Made by a program: the position numbers and the translations under genes. Source: Aeromonas rivuli (GTDB lineage Bacteria; Pseudomonadota; Gammaproteobacteria; Enterobacterales; Aeromonadaceae). From it: a stretch of DNA of 64,000 nt. Where the stretch lies: positions 223,320-287,319 of the forward strand of contig NZ_CDBJ01000043.1 of assembly GCF_000820045.1 (NCBI RefSeq). Reading direction: 5' to 3'. This document shows positions 37,220-45,791 of the stretch, in pieces. Every line of letters begins with the position of its first letter. Position 1 is the stretch's first letter. Under the pieces are notes generated by a model. It did no database searches. It was not told the DNA's origin and saw only the letters and a program-made list of their open reading frames with translations.

Positions 37220-38503
37220 TCACAAAGAACCCATGGTCTGCATCATCTGGTTCATGGTGGTGAATTGATTGAGGTAGCGCTTATACGTGGATTCCATGCG
37301 CCGATCCAGTGCCTCCATCCGCTCGTCCAGACGGCGCTGGTTGTTCTCAAGACCCGTCTTGCGTCCTTTGAGCATCCCATCCCGCTTGGTGTAAGGATCC
37401 ATGGCGTTACTCATCCGCTTGAGCAGACCATCATCCCCCATCAATGCCTTGCCAAGCAGCTCGGGGTCCTTCTCCAGCGCCTTGTTGAAGTCAGTCTCGT
37501 TGAACGCCAGCTTGCCCGCCTTATCCGTCTTGATCCCCAAGCTATTCAGGGTCAGGCCATTGGGCAGATCCCGTACCTTGGCAGCCAGCAGGCTCTTGAG
37601 ACCGCGCACCCCACTGTCCGAGGCAAGGGCTCCCGGCGCCTTGGGATCGCTGGCGGTCATCTTGGCCAACTCGCCCACCAGCTCGTTGTAGCTGTCGACA
37701 AACTGCTTGAGGGAGCCGGTCACGGCCTCGGTATCTTGACCAATGGTGACCTGCATCGGGGGATCCCCGGCCGCCTGCACCTTGGTCAGCTCCAAAGTGA
37801 GACCATCGACCACATTCTCTATCTTGTTGCTGGCAGAGGTGATGGTGAGCGGGCTATCCCCCCCCATCCGCAACTTGGCATCCTGCGCCTTGGTGATGTC
37901 GGTGCGAGCCGCCAGCGCAGTGGCGAAGGCACTGGCCGGATCGCCGCTGTAACTCAGATTGATGACGTTCTCCTCCCCCGTCTCCTTGCCGGTCAGTACC
38001 AGGTTGACCTTGCCATCGGTGCGCACCAGGGTCGCCTTGATCCCGGGGTTGTCCGTGGCATTGTTGATGTGGGAGACCAGATCCTTGACGGTCGCCCCCG
38101 CCGGCAGGGCGGCCAGGTCCACGTTCATGGTCTTGCCCTTCACCGCCAGAGAGAGAGTGCCACTCGCCGGCAGGAGATCCGTGTCGCTGTCGAGCTGCAC
38201 CCCCAGCTGATGAGCCTGAGCCAGCTGCTCGACGAAGAAACTGTATTGACCCGAGCTCGCCTTGCCGTTGCTGGTGACCGTCATGAAGCCCTCCTGGGAC
38301 ATGGTCGCCTTCTGGGCCTGCAAGGTGGAAGCCTTGTTCAAGTCCTTGAGCATGGTCTGGAAGGTGGAGAGCTTGGTGTTGAGCGCGCTCAACGCCGTCT
38401 GCTGCCCCTTGACGCTCGCCATCTGGCGATTGAGCAGGGCATCCATGTTCTGACGCTCGGCGGCAACCAGCTGAGAGGCCATGGAGGAGGGATCTATCTG
38501 CAT
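37220..38503 (-). CDS. lafB: Lateral flagellar filament cap protein LafB (FliD family)
   Basis: Secreted cap that folds incoming flagellin at the filament tip. The 427-aa protein has the N-terminal D0-like helix (DPSSMASQLVAAERQNMDALLNRQ), central FliD domains and C-terminal coiled region (LENNQRRLDERMEALDRRMESTYKRYLNQFTTMNQMMQTMGSL), as expected. It lies downstream of lafA1 and its terminator. Confidence 0.95.
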   Translation of the reverse strand: MQIDPSSMASQLVAAERQNMDALLNRQMASVKGQQTALSALNTKLSTFQTMLKDLNKASTLQAQKATMSQEGFMTVTSNGKASSGQYSFFVEQLAQAHQLGVQLDSDTDLLPASGTLSLAVKGKTMNVDLAALPAGATVKDLVSHINNATDNPGIKATLVRTDGKVNLVLTGKETGEENVINLSYSGDPASAFATALAARTDITKAQDAKLRMGGDSPLTITSASNKIENVVDGLTLELTKVQAAGDPPMQVTIGQDTEAVTGSLKQFVDSYNELVGELAKMTASDPKAPGALASDSGVRGLKSLLAAKVRDLPNGLTLNSLGIKTDKAGKLAFNETDFNKALEKDPELLGKALMGDDGLLKRMSNAMDPYTKRDGMLKGRKTGLENNQRRLDERMEALDRRMESTYKRYLNQFTTMNQMMQTMGSL

Positions 38504-38581
38504 CTTGTTACACCCTTGAGACTAGGTTCATCCGGCATGTCGATTGGAAAACACAGGCACCTGCTTTCCGATGGACAGGCG

Positions 38582-38614
38582 ATAAAAACAGGCCGCCCGG
38601 ACAGGGCAGCCTGT
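38582..38614 (-). terminator. Rho-independent terminator after lafA1
   Basis: On the minus strand ACAGGCTGCCC and GGGCGGCCTGT form an 11-bp stem with one T-G pair and a 5-base loop, followed by TTTTAT. It should isolate the flagellin transcript from lafB. Confidence 0.85.
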
Positions 38615-38622
38615 CAACACCA

Positions 38623-39489
38623 TTAACGCAGCAGGGAAGTGACCATGCCAGTCATCTGGTTGGAGTTGGAGAGCACGGACATGCCAGCTTGCATCAGCAT
38701 CTGGTTCTTGGTCATGTTGGTGGTCTCCTGGGCGAAGTCGGCATCCATGATGCGACCGTTCGCCATGTCGGTGTTCTCTTTCATGTTGGAGAGGTTGTTG
38801 ACCGTGTGCTCCAGACGGTTGATGTTGGCACCGAACTGGGAACGGGCGGTACCGATGGCGTCCAGGGCATTTTCCATCTCGGTGATTTGCGTATTGAAAT
38901 CGGTGGACTTCAATACGGTAGCGGCCACATCGGCGTCCTTAAAAGCAGTTTCAGCATCATCGATAGCTTTGTTCACTGCTTGAACATTGGTGCTGGCATC
39001 AACATCAAGTTTCTCCCCAGCAGTGCCACCGATCTGGAAGGTCACGGCGGCAGCACCAAACTTGCCAGCATCGCTGATTAGGGCCTGGCCGCCAAACTTG
39101 GTGTTGTCGCTGATGTTTTTCAGCTCGGCGGAGAGCTCCTTCATCTCGGCACCGATGGCCAGACGATCGTCATCATTGGTGGTGCCGTTAGCGCCCTGGG
39201 TGGCCAGATCCTTCATGCGCTGGACGATATTGGTCATCTCGTCCATCGCCCCTTCGCCAGTCTGCATCATGGAGACGGCATCCTGGGCGTTGCGCATGCC
39301 GACCTTCTGGCCGTTGGACTGGGCCTGCAGGCGGGTGGCCATCTGCAGACCGGCGGCATCATCGGCGGCGGAGTTGATGCGCAGACCGGTGCCCAGACGC
39401 TGCATGGCGGTGCCCAGCATCTTGTTGGTGGTATTGAGCTGGCTCTGAGTGGTCAGAGAGGCGAAGTTGGTGTGAATGGACAAACCCAT
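38623..39489 (-). CDS. lafA1: Lateral flagellin LafA1
   Basis: Filament subunit of the lateral flagellum. The 288-aa protein has conserved D0/D1 ends ([19 protein letters not shown] and the C-terminal [19 protein letters not shown]) and a short variable central part, about residues 160-215. It is almost identical to LafA2 outside that part. The start at 39489 is set by the flagellin N-terminus and the AGGAG upstream. It ends before a strong terminator. Confidence 0.96.
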   Translation of the reverse strand: MGLSIHTNFASLTTQSQLNTTNKMLGTAMQRLGTGLRINSAADDAAGLQMATRLQAQSNGQKVGMRNAQDAVSMMQTGEGAMDEMTNIVQRMKDLATQGANGTTNDDDRLAIGAEMKELSAELKNISDNTKFGGQALISDAGKFGAAAVTFQIGGTAGEKLDVDASTNVQAVNKAIDDAETAFKDADVAATVLKSTDFNTQITEMENALDAIGTARSQFGANINRLEHTVNNLSNMKENTDMANGRIMDADFAQETTNMTKNQMLMQAGMSVLSNSNQMTGMVTSLLR

Positions 39490-39623
39490 GATGTACTCCT
39501 CGAAAAGCTGCGATGCAGCGGGTAACCCTGTAGGGAGGAGAAGCGACCGGGGGCGGCCAAGACTTGAATGGATTACTGAAAAAATACGGGAAAAGCGGAA
39601 ACGGTCAGGAGGGGAGGAAGCGG

Positions 39624-39653
39624 AAAAAGGCACTCATCCAGGGGATGAGTGCC
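39624..39653 (-). terminator. Rho-independent terminator after lafA2
   Basis: On the minus strand GGCACTCATCC and GGATGAGTGCC form a perfect 11-bp stem with a 3-base loop, followed by TTTTT. It separates lafA2 from lafA1, so each flagellin gene is probably its own unit. Confidence 0.92.
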
Positions 39654-39660
39654 ACAGATA

Positions 39661-40521
39661 TCAACGCAGCAGGGAGGTGACCATGCCGGTCATCTGGTTG
39701 GAGTTGGAGAGCACGGACATGCCAGCTTGCATCAGCATCTGGTTCTTGGTCATGTTGGTGGTCTCCTGGGCGAAGTCGGCATCCATGATGCGGCCGTTCG
39801 CCATGTCGGTGTTCTCTTTCATGTTGGAGAGGTTGTTGACCGTGTGCTCCAGACGGTTGATGTTGGCACCGAATTGGGAACGTGCGGTACCAATGGCGTC
39901 TAAGGTATCTTCCATCTTAGTGATTTGAGCATTGAAGGCCGTAGCAGCGAGGGCAGCCGTATCGGCAGTGCCAAAGTCTGCTGTAGCAGTTGTGATGGTT
40001 GCATTCACAGCTTTAACATTTGCACTGGCATTCACATCAAGTTTCTCACCAGCAGTACCACCTATCTGGAAAGTCACGGCAGCAGCACCAAACTTGCCAG
40101 CATCGCTGATCAAGGCCTGGCCGCCAAACTTGGTATTGTCACTGATATTTTTCAACTCAGCAGTCAATTCCTTCATCTCGGCACCAATAGCCAGACGATC
40201 GTCATCATTGGTGGTGCCGTTGGCACCCTGGGTGGCCAGGTCCTTCATGCGCTGGACGATATTGGTCATCTCGTCCATGGCGCCTTCGGCGGTCTGCATC
40301 ATGGAGACGGCATCCTGGGCGTTGCGCATGCCCACTTTCTGGCCATTGGACTGGGCTTGCAGGCGGGTAGCCATCTGCAGACCGGCGGCATCGTCGGCGG
40401 CGGAGTTGATGCGCAGACCGGTGCCCAGACGCTGCATGGCGGTGCCCAGCATCTTGTTGGTGGTATTGAGCTGGCTCTGAGTGGTCAGCGAGGCGAAGTT
40501 GGTGTGAATGGACAGACCCAT
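39661..40521 (-). CDS. lafA2: Lateral flagellin LafA2
   Basis: Second lateral flagellin, 286 aa. The first about 150 and last about 70 residues match LafA1 nearly exactly (visible differences include Ala for Gly in [11 protein letters not shown] and Thr for Ser in [10 protein letters not shown]). The centre differs strongly ([20 protein letters not shown] against [20 protein letters not shown]) and is more AT-rich, with several silent differences beside it. Start ATG at 40521 with AAGGAAACG upstream. Confidence 0.96.
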   Translation of the reverse strand: MGLSIHTNFASLTTQSQLNTTNKMLGTAMQRLGTGLRINSAADDAAGLQMATRLQAQSNGQKVGMRNAQDAVSMMQTAEGAMDEMTNIVQRMKDLATQGANGTTNDDDRLAIGAEMKELTAELKNISDNTKFGGQALISDAGKFGAAAVTFQIGGTAGEKLDVNASANVKAVNATITTATADFGTADTAALAATAFNAQITKMEDTLDAIGTARSQFGANINRLEHTVNNLSNMKENTDMANGRIMDADFAQETTNMTKNQMLMQAGMSVLSNSNQMTGMVTSLLR

Positions 40522-40758
40522 GGTCGTTTCCTTGAGTGAGATGCTGCCGGGCAGCTGATTGGTTGACTCCCTTCAAGAGCGACCGCCCGGCGGTGAAAAT
40601 GAAATGACGGCCGCACTTTTTTAAAATTTTCACCCGCCCCCTGCCTGGGTGCATCGCTTGCCACTTCGGGCACCCTTCTTGCAGTGCGTCGGCCACAGCG
40701 ATCAATACGGGCAGCCGCCCGTGCGATCATGAGGTTCAAGCCACGCAAGGAGATCAGA

Positions 40759-41931
40759 ATGGCCCATACCCTGCTTACCCCCAGGTACTATCAGCAATTC
40801 CAGTGCATCGGCGATCGATGCGAAGACAACTGCTGTCATGGTTGGACCATTTCCATCGACAAGCAGACCTATCGCCACTACGTCAGCCACCCTGATCAAC
40901 TCATCCAGAGCACCGCCAAACAGCATATCCAGAAGGTGAAAAAATCCGATGCTCATTGGGGCACCATCCGCATGGACAAGACGGGAGCCTGCCCCTTCCT
41001 CGACGGAACAGGATTGTGCAATGTCCACAAGCAGGCGGGCCCCGAAGCCCTCAGCCAGACCTGCAAGAGCTACCCCAGGCAGCAAACCCAGTTGGGTGAT
41101 CAGCACAGGCGCAGTCTGATGCTCTCCTGCCCCGAGGTCAGCCGCCGGGTGTTGCTCGACCCCCAGGCCATGGCGATGGAGGCGACCCCCTTCATCGGCA
41201 AGGGCAAGCCCAAGGCCATCGCTCCGGCCCAGGCCTCCTTGCACATGTTGAGCATCGATGTGCTGCTGGCCGATGCCATGACGGTGGAAGAGCGGCTCTG
41301 GTTGATTGGCATGCTGGTACACAGAGATGAGAGCAAGGTATCTAACCAGGCCTTCCTCGAGCAGATGGTGCCCATGATAGAGCAGGGCCAACTCGCCACG
41401 GCCTTCGCCCAGCTCCCCTTCATGGGCAAGATCCAGTGGTGGGCGCTGCGCACCCTCACCCATCTGCTGATGCTCAACAACCAGCACCAGCAGCGCCGTG
41501 GGCGCGTGACCATGAGCCGCTGTCTGGAGACCATCAATCGGGTGCTGGAGGGCGAGTATGATGAACACAAACTCGCCAGCCTGCATCAGTGCTGGCATGA
41601 ACGGGTTGCCCCCTTCCTGGCCGAACGACCCCATATTCAGCAGAACCACCTGCTCTATTACGTCTATCACAACCAGTTCCCGGCCCAGGGACAGAGTCCG
41701 CAGCTGGCCTATCGCCTGCTGATCGCGGACTACTTCCTGCTGCGCAGCTACCTGTGCCTGCTGGCCATGGGGGATGCGCCCCTGACCGAGGGGGATGTCA
41801 CGGACCTCTTCTACAGCTATCACACGGTTCGCCAGCACAACGCGACCTTCCTGAGCACCCTAGAGAAGGGGTTGGAAGATTCCGGGCTCGCCAGCGACCT
41901 GACCCTCTACGCCTTGCTCAAGACGGGATAA
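40759..41931 (+). CDS. fliB: Flagellin lysine N-methylase FliB
   Basis: Predicted to methylate surface lysines of flagellin, as FliB does in Salmonella. The 390-aa protein has the Cys-rich N-terminal family signature (FQCIGDRCEDNCCHGWTISIDK, here residues about 15-36 in two pieces) and a second Cys cluster (ACPFLDGTGLCNVHKQAG and QTCKSYPR, about 80-115) likely to bind a metal or iron-sulfur centre. The start at 40759 has AAGGAG. It is transcribed divergently from lafA2, and the likely substrates are LafA1 and LafA2. Confidence 0.88.
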   Translation: MAHTLLTPRYYQQFQCIGDRCEDNCCHGWTISIDKQTYRHYVSHPDQLIQSTAKQHIQKVKKSDAHWGTIRMDKTGACPFLDGTGLCNVHKQAGPEALSQTCKSYPRQQTQLGDQHRRSLMLSCPEVSRRVLLDPQAMAMEATPFIGKGKPKAIAPAQASLHMLSIDVLLADAMTVEERLWLIGMLVHRDESKVSNQAFLEQMVPMIEQGQLATAFAQLPFMGKIQWWALRTLTHLLMLNNQHQQRRGRVTMSRCLETINRVLEGEYDEHKLASLHQCWHERVAPFLAERPHIQQNHLLYYVYHNQFPAQGQSPQLAYRLLIADYFLLRSYLCLLAMGDAPLTEGDVTDLFYSYHTVRQHNATFLSTLEKGLEDSGLASDLTLYALLKTG

Positions 41932-41955
41932 TCCGGGAGCGGGGATGCCAGAAAC

Positions 41956-41984
41956 GACAACACCCCGGGTCACGGGGTGTTGTC
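41956..41984. terminator. Bidirectional stem-loop between fliB and the flgL operon
   Basis: GACAACACCCCG and CGGGGTGTTGTC form a perfect 12-bp stem with a 5-base loop between two convergent genes. T-runs are short, so strength is uncertain. Confidence 0.7.
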
Positions 41985-42008
41985 TGTGTCACCAAATGCA
42001 CGACGCGA

Positions 42009-43013
42009 TCAGGCCAGCAGGGCCACCACATTCTGGCGGGAGACATTGGCCTGGGCCAACAGGCCCGCCATGGTACCGGCAAAACCGCCATCCTTGAGCT
42101 GGCTGCTCAACTTGCTTTGCAGCTGTTCCAGCTCATCGAGCTTGAGACTCTGGCTGCGGGATTTCACCTTGTCCAGCTGCTGGACCATCTTCTGGCGGAA
42201 CTGTTTGAGTTCGCGAACCGACTGCTCTATCTCGCCGAGCAGCTTGTGCAATCTGCGCTGCTCCTGCTTGATCTCACCGCGCCCCAGCCCCTCACCCAGC
42301 AGGCTCAATTGACCAGGGTGCTGCTTGAACTTGACCGGCACCGGGTTACCGGCCGGGATCCGGATCCCTTCACCACTGATGAGGACAGGTTCATCCAGTT
42401 TGCGTCTCTGCGCCTCCGGTAGACTCAGCTCCAGCTTGCCCTGCTCACTCATCCTGGCCTGGATCTGCTCCTTGTTCAGGGCCTGATCCAGCCGCTTGAT
42501 CACCTCTTGTCCCTGGGCTCCCGCCGGAATCAACACTTCCACCGCGCTGTTGCTGACGGGAAAGGCCAGTACCAGTCGCTCGGCCGTCGGTTTGGCCGTC
42601 AGCAGCTCCAGATGATCGACCCCATAATGAACCCGGCTGCCCGCACCATTCAGCAACCTCGGCTTGAGGGCATCCGTCAAGGGGGCATCCTGACTGGTCA
42701 GTTTCTCTTCGAGGGTGCGCAGACGCTGGACTATCTCCCCCCCGGCACTCGTGGTCTGCGAGAGCTGCCGCTCCAGGCGCTTGAGCTCGCCCCACACCTG
42801 ACCGAGGGCCTGCTCGCCACCCTGAGCATGGGCGATACGTTGCTGGGCCGTGCCAATCAGCGCCCAACGTTCCAGCCTCGCCACATTGGGGTGACGATCC
42901 ATGGCGACCGGCTGGCGACTCTTATTCTTCCCCTGGACAGATGCCTGACCGCGCAACTTGAGCTGGGCGGGGGCTTCGGCCACACCGCCCGGTCTGGTCT
43001 GCTGGATCTGCAT
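42009..43013 (-). CDS. Coiled-coil protein of the lateral flagellar locus, flagellin-like C-terminal tail
   Basis: I do not recognise a named family. The 334-aa protein is Gln-, Arg- and Leu-rich. Heptad-like helices are visible at about residues 60-115 and 255-310 (EQRRLHKLLGEIEQSVREL, QLDKVKSRSQSLKLDELEQL), with a beta-rich part between. The last residues, GLLAQANVSRQNVVALLA, resemble the D0 tail of flagellins. It follows flgL by 18 bases and is last in the flgB-flgL operon. It could be an exported axial-type or junction protein, or a chaperone partner; this is inference. Confidence 0.65.
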   Translation of the reverse strand: MQIQQTRPGGVAEAPAQLKLRGQASVQGKNKSRQPVAMDRHPNVARLERWALIGTAQQRIAHAQGGEQALGQVWGELKRLERQLSQTTSAGGEIVQRLRTLEEKLTSQDAPLTDALKPRLLNGAGSRVHYGVDHLELLTAKPTAERLVLAFPVSNSAVEVLIPAGAQGQEVIKRLDQALNKEQIQARMSEQGKLELSLPEAQRRKLDEPVLISGEGIRIPAGNPVPVKFKQHPGQLSLLGEGLGRGEIKQEQRRLHKLLGEIEQSVRELKQFRQKMVQQLDKVKSRSQSLKLDELEQLQSKLSSQLKDGGFAGTMAGLLAQANVSRQNVVALLA

Positions 43014-43031
43014 CTTGGGTCCTTATCCGGG

Positions 43032-43931
43032 TCAGGGAATGTAGTTGAACAGGCTCAGGCCATTGACCTTGGCAAACGCCTGCTGCTGGACCTGAAGAGC
43101 CATCAGCACATGGGCTTGCTTGGTCACCGCCTCGGCATAATCGAGGGACTCTATCTGATCGCTCACTTCCTTGCTATAGATGGTCTTCTCGGCATGGCTC
43201 TCGTCGATCTGGTCGAGCAGATTGATGCGGGCGCCTATGCCGCTCACCATCTGGCTGATCTCATCTTGCAACAGCTGACTGCGATCCAGCATGGCACCCG
43301 CCTCGGCATTGGTATCACCGGTCGAGCTCTCCAGCAGCGTCACCAGATCGTCCAGCTGTTTGAAGAAGTCCCCGCCCTGAATGAAGAGGCTATCGGCGGT
43401 GTGATTGAGGCCGACCGTCACCCCCTTGGCCACCACCACCTCCCGCACCAGGGCATCCCCCTGATAGAGGTAGTTGCCACCCGCATCCTTGACGATGGCG
43501 GTCTTGTCGACCTGACTGCCCGCAAACAGGCTGGAGCCACTCTCGTTGCGGCCATTGGCGAGATCGAGCAGACCCTCCTTGAGCACCGCCAGCTCGCTGG
43601 CAACCGCAGCCCTGTCATCGGGGGACATGCTGCCGGTGGCCGCCATCTGGGTCAGGTCTCGCAACCGCATCAGCATGTTGGTCATGGTGTCGAGCTGCTG
43701 CTCCCCTTGGGATAGCTGGCTCTTGGCATTGAAAATGTTCTTCTGGTACTGGGCCATGGCCGTCTGCTCTTTGTGCAGCCCCTGCAGGCGCACGCTGCCG
43801 ATGGCGTCATCCGATGGCTGCAGGATCCGCTTGTTGCTCGCGATCTGACGATCGAGCCGCGCATAGTCACCGAAGCCCTGTTGCAGGTTGCCGAGCATGC
43901 TGAGCTGGATCTGGTTGGTACTGACACGCAT
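43032..43931 (-). CDS. flgL: Lateral hook-filament junction protein FlgL
   Basis: HAP3, which joins the hook to the filament. The 299-aa protein begins MRVSTNQIQLSMLGNLQQGFGDYARLDRQIASNKRILQPSDDAIGSVRL, typical of FlgL (quoted region residues about 1-50, key SNKRILQPSDD), and has a flagellin-like C-terminal helix. Upstream, between it and flgK, lies an 18-codon remnant of the flgK end. Confidence 0.93.
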   Translation of the reverse strand: MRVSTNQIQLSMLGNLQQGFGDYARLDRQIASNKRILQPSDDAIGSVRLQGLHKEQTAMAQYQKNIFNAKSQLSQGEQQLDTMTNMLMRLRDLTQMAATGSMSPDDRAAVASELAVLKEGLLDLANGRNESGSSLFAGSQVDKTAIVKDAGGNYLYQGDALVREVVVAKGVTVGLNHTADSLFIQGGDFFKQLDDLVTLLESSTGDTNAEAGAMLDRSQLLQDEISQMVSGIGARINLLDQIDESHAEKTIYSKEVSDQIESLDYAEAVTKQAHVLMALQVQQQAFAKVNGLSLFNYIP

Positions 43932-43941
43932 GGAGAGTTCC

Positions 43942-43998
43942 TCAGAACATGTTCAGGAAAAAGGTGAAGAGCGGGTGCTGGTCGGCGCTGACAATCAT
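43942..43998 (-). CDS. Micro-ORF between flgK and flgL, diverged copy of the flgK 3' end
   Basis: An 18-codon ORF, MIVSADQHPLFTFFLNMF, lying between the flgK stop and the flgL start. It aligns with the FlgK C-terminus VISTSDQLFTSLLNMF, with two extra residues. The shared DNA includes the final AACATGTTCTGAGG-type end. It has an ATG but no clear ribosome site. It is most simply a scar of a 3'-end duplication or exchange; it may or may not be translated. Confidence 0.35.
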   Translation of the reverse strand: MIVSADQHPLFTFFLNMF

Positions 43999-44008
43999 GG
44001 ACTTAGCC

Positions 44009-45328
44009 TCAGAACATATTCAGGAGGGAGGTGAAGAGTTGATCCGAGGTGCTGATCACCTTGGCATTGGCCTGATACGCCTTGGTGTAGGCCATCACCT
44101 TGACCCCTTCCTCATCGGTATTGACGCCGCTGACACTGCTCAGCTTGAGGGAGAGTTGCTGCTCCAGGTTGGCGTTGGCATCCAGTTGGGCCTTGGCCTG
44201 GCCGCTCTGCACCGCCATCTGGCCAAGCAAACTGCCGTAGGCGTCATACTGGCCATCCTTGATGGTGATCAGCGCCTGCAGATTACGGTTGTCGCCCGGG
44301 CCCCCTCCGACCTGGGCAAAGGCGAGATCGTCCCCTTTAAAACCCGACGCCAGCTTGAGCGTGCCGGCAGGATCCAGCGGGTCATAGACGAACAGCGGCT
44401 TGCCGGTGCCGCCATTGAGGTCTATGCCGTTCATCTGCTTGGCATTGAATTCATCGGCCAGCTTGCTGGCTATCTGGCCTAGCTCATCCCGGGTCGGACG
44501 CAGTACCTCGGCACGGTAAGCGAGCATGCCGGCCAGGGTGCCGCCACTGAGCTTGGGCACCTCGAACGTCTGGGGGCCAAAGCTCAGGGAGAGCTGGTCA
44601 CCCTTGATGGTGAGGCTGCTGCTGCTCGCGCCCAGCACCAGGGGTTGTCCCTGAGGCAGGCTGAGTGCCACGGATCCATCGCTCTGGCGGTTGACCCTGA
44701 CCTCCATCAGGGTGGAAAGCTCACGGATCACCTGATCCCGGCTATCTTCCAGCACCGAGGTATTCACCCCTTTCGAGGATTGATCGCCGATCTGCTTGTT
44801 GAGTTCGGCCACCTGCCCCAGGTAACTGTTGACCTGACTGACGCTGCCGTTGAGCTGATCGTCGATCTGCTTCTCCTGAGTCAGCAGGCTCTCGCTTAGC
44901 TGATTGAAACGGTTGGCAAGCGCACCGGCCGAGCTGACAATCTGACTGCGCTGGGCCGGGGTTTCCGGACTGTCCAGGGCCGCACTGAGTGAGGCAAAGA
45001 AACTGTCGAGTCCCTTGGCAATATTCATCGATTCGCTGCCAAGCAGTTGCTCGGTGGTATTGATGTATTGATGAAAGGAGTAGGCAGATCCCAGGGAGGA
45101 GCCGGCACGCCAGTGCTGGGCCACCAGATAGTCGTCGGTGATGCGGCGCACTCCGACGACTTCAACCCCCATGCCGTTATCCAGCCGACCAAAACCAGAC
45201 AGGCTGCCCATCATGGCCTCCTGGCGCGAATAGCCGGTGGTATTGGCGTTGGCAATGTTCTGGGCGCTGACATTCAACGCTATCTGGGCGGCGTTGAGAC
45301 CACTGAAGCCGATATTGAGCAGTGACAT
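44009..45328 (-). CDS. flgK: Lateral hook-associated protein FlgK
   Basis: HAP1, first hook-filament junction protein. The 439-aa protein starts MSLLNIGFSGLNAAQIALNVSAQNIANANTTGYSRQ (family D0/D1 pattern, key NIANANTTGYSRQ) and ends with KVISTSDQLFTSLLNMF, needed for axial packing. It follows flgJ by 61 bases. The complete C-terminus is present, and a partial copy follows downstream. Confidence 0.95.
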   Translation of the reverse strand: MSLLNIGFSGLNAAQIALNVSAQNIANANTTGYSRQEAMMGSLSGFGRLDNGMGVEVVGVRRITDDYLVAQHWRAGSSLGSAYSFHQYINTTEQLLGSESMNIAKGLDSFFASLSAALDSPETPAQRSQIVSSAGALANRFNQLSESLLTQEKQIDDQLNGSVSQVNSYLGQVAELNKQIGDQSSKGVNTSVLEDSRDQVIRELSTLMEVRVNRQSDGSVALSLPQGQPLVLGASSSSLTIKGDQLSLSFGPQTFEVPKLSGGTLAGMLAYRAEVLRPTRDELGQIASKLADEFNAKQMNGIDLNGGTGKPLFVYDPLDPAGTLKLASGFKGDDLAFAQVGGGPGDNRNLQALITIKDGQYDAYGSLLGQMAVQSGQAKAQLDANANLEQQLSLKLSSVSGVNTDEEGVKVMAYTKAYQANAKVISTSDQLFTSLLNMF

Positions 45329-45389
45329 CTGTCAGCGTTCCTTCTGTTGGCAGGTTGGCGATAGGGATAGAAGCGGGTATGCCTTGGCA

Positions 45390-45782
45390 TCACCCCGGTT
45401 TCTTCATCCGGGTCAGGGGTTGCTGGAAAGCCACCAGGCCCTGTTCCTGTGAAGCGACCATGGGCTCGGGATTCTTTAATGCGGGATCCAGTTGCCTGAC
45501 CATCTGCTCCTTGAGCCCCAAACCACCGCGCTGCACCAGGCTCATGGCGAGCTGGCTGTCATACATGTCGCGATAGAGCCCCTCGCCCTTGATCAGCTTG
45601 TCATCCTCGTCTTGCAAGGCATCGGTCGCGGCTCGCATGTGCTTGAGCACCGTCTGCAAAAAGCCAACCTCGAACTGGCCGGCGGCCGCCTCCAGGGCGG
45701 CCCGCTGATCCGGGTTGCTCTTTATCTGCTGCAACTCATTGAGATCCTGATAAAAACCAGGTTCTGATGTGATTCTAGTCAT
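45390..45782 (-). CDS. flgJ: Lateral rod-assembly protein FlgJ (N-terminal domain only)
   Basis: Rod cap / scaffold protein. The 130-aa product contains the FlgJ N-terminal rod-binding domain (AAGQFEVGFLQTVLKHMRAATDAL, LYRDMYDSQLAMSLVQRGGLGL) and lacks the C-terminal muramidase domain of the E. coli protein, which is more than twice as long. It is not an obvious truncation: downstream sequence shows no remnant of such a domain. Wall opening must rely on another enzyme. Confidence 0.92.
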   Translation of the reverse strand: MTRITSEPGFYQDLNELQQIKSNPDQRAALEAAAGQFEVGFLQTVLKHMRAATDALQDEDDKLIKGEGLYRDMYDSQLAMSLVQRGGLGLKEQMVRQLDPALKNPEPMVASQEQGLVAFQQPLTRMKKPG

Positions 45783-45791
45783 GATAGGTCC

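Noticed and set aside
39490-39660. Tail-duplication of lafA2 in the lafA2-lafA1 gap
   Set aside because: Checked after finding the murE/D/G and flgK cases; the gap has a terminator and promoter-like DNA but no copy of the flagellin 3' end.
40600-40660. Sigma-28-type promoter before lafA2 (TGAAAATT then GCCGTCAT)
   Set aside because: Both halves and their spacing are off the consensus and no matching element was found before lafA1; left unlisted although LafS-dependent promoters are expected here.
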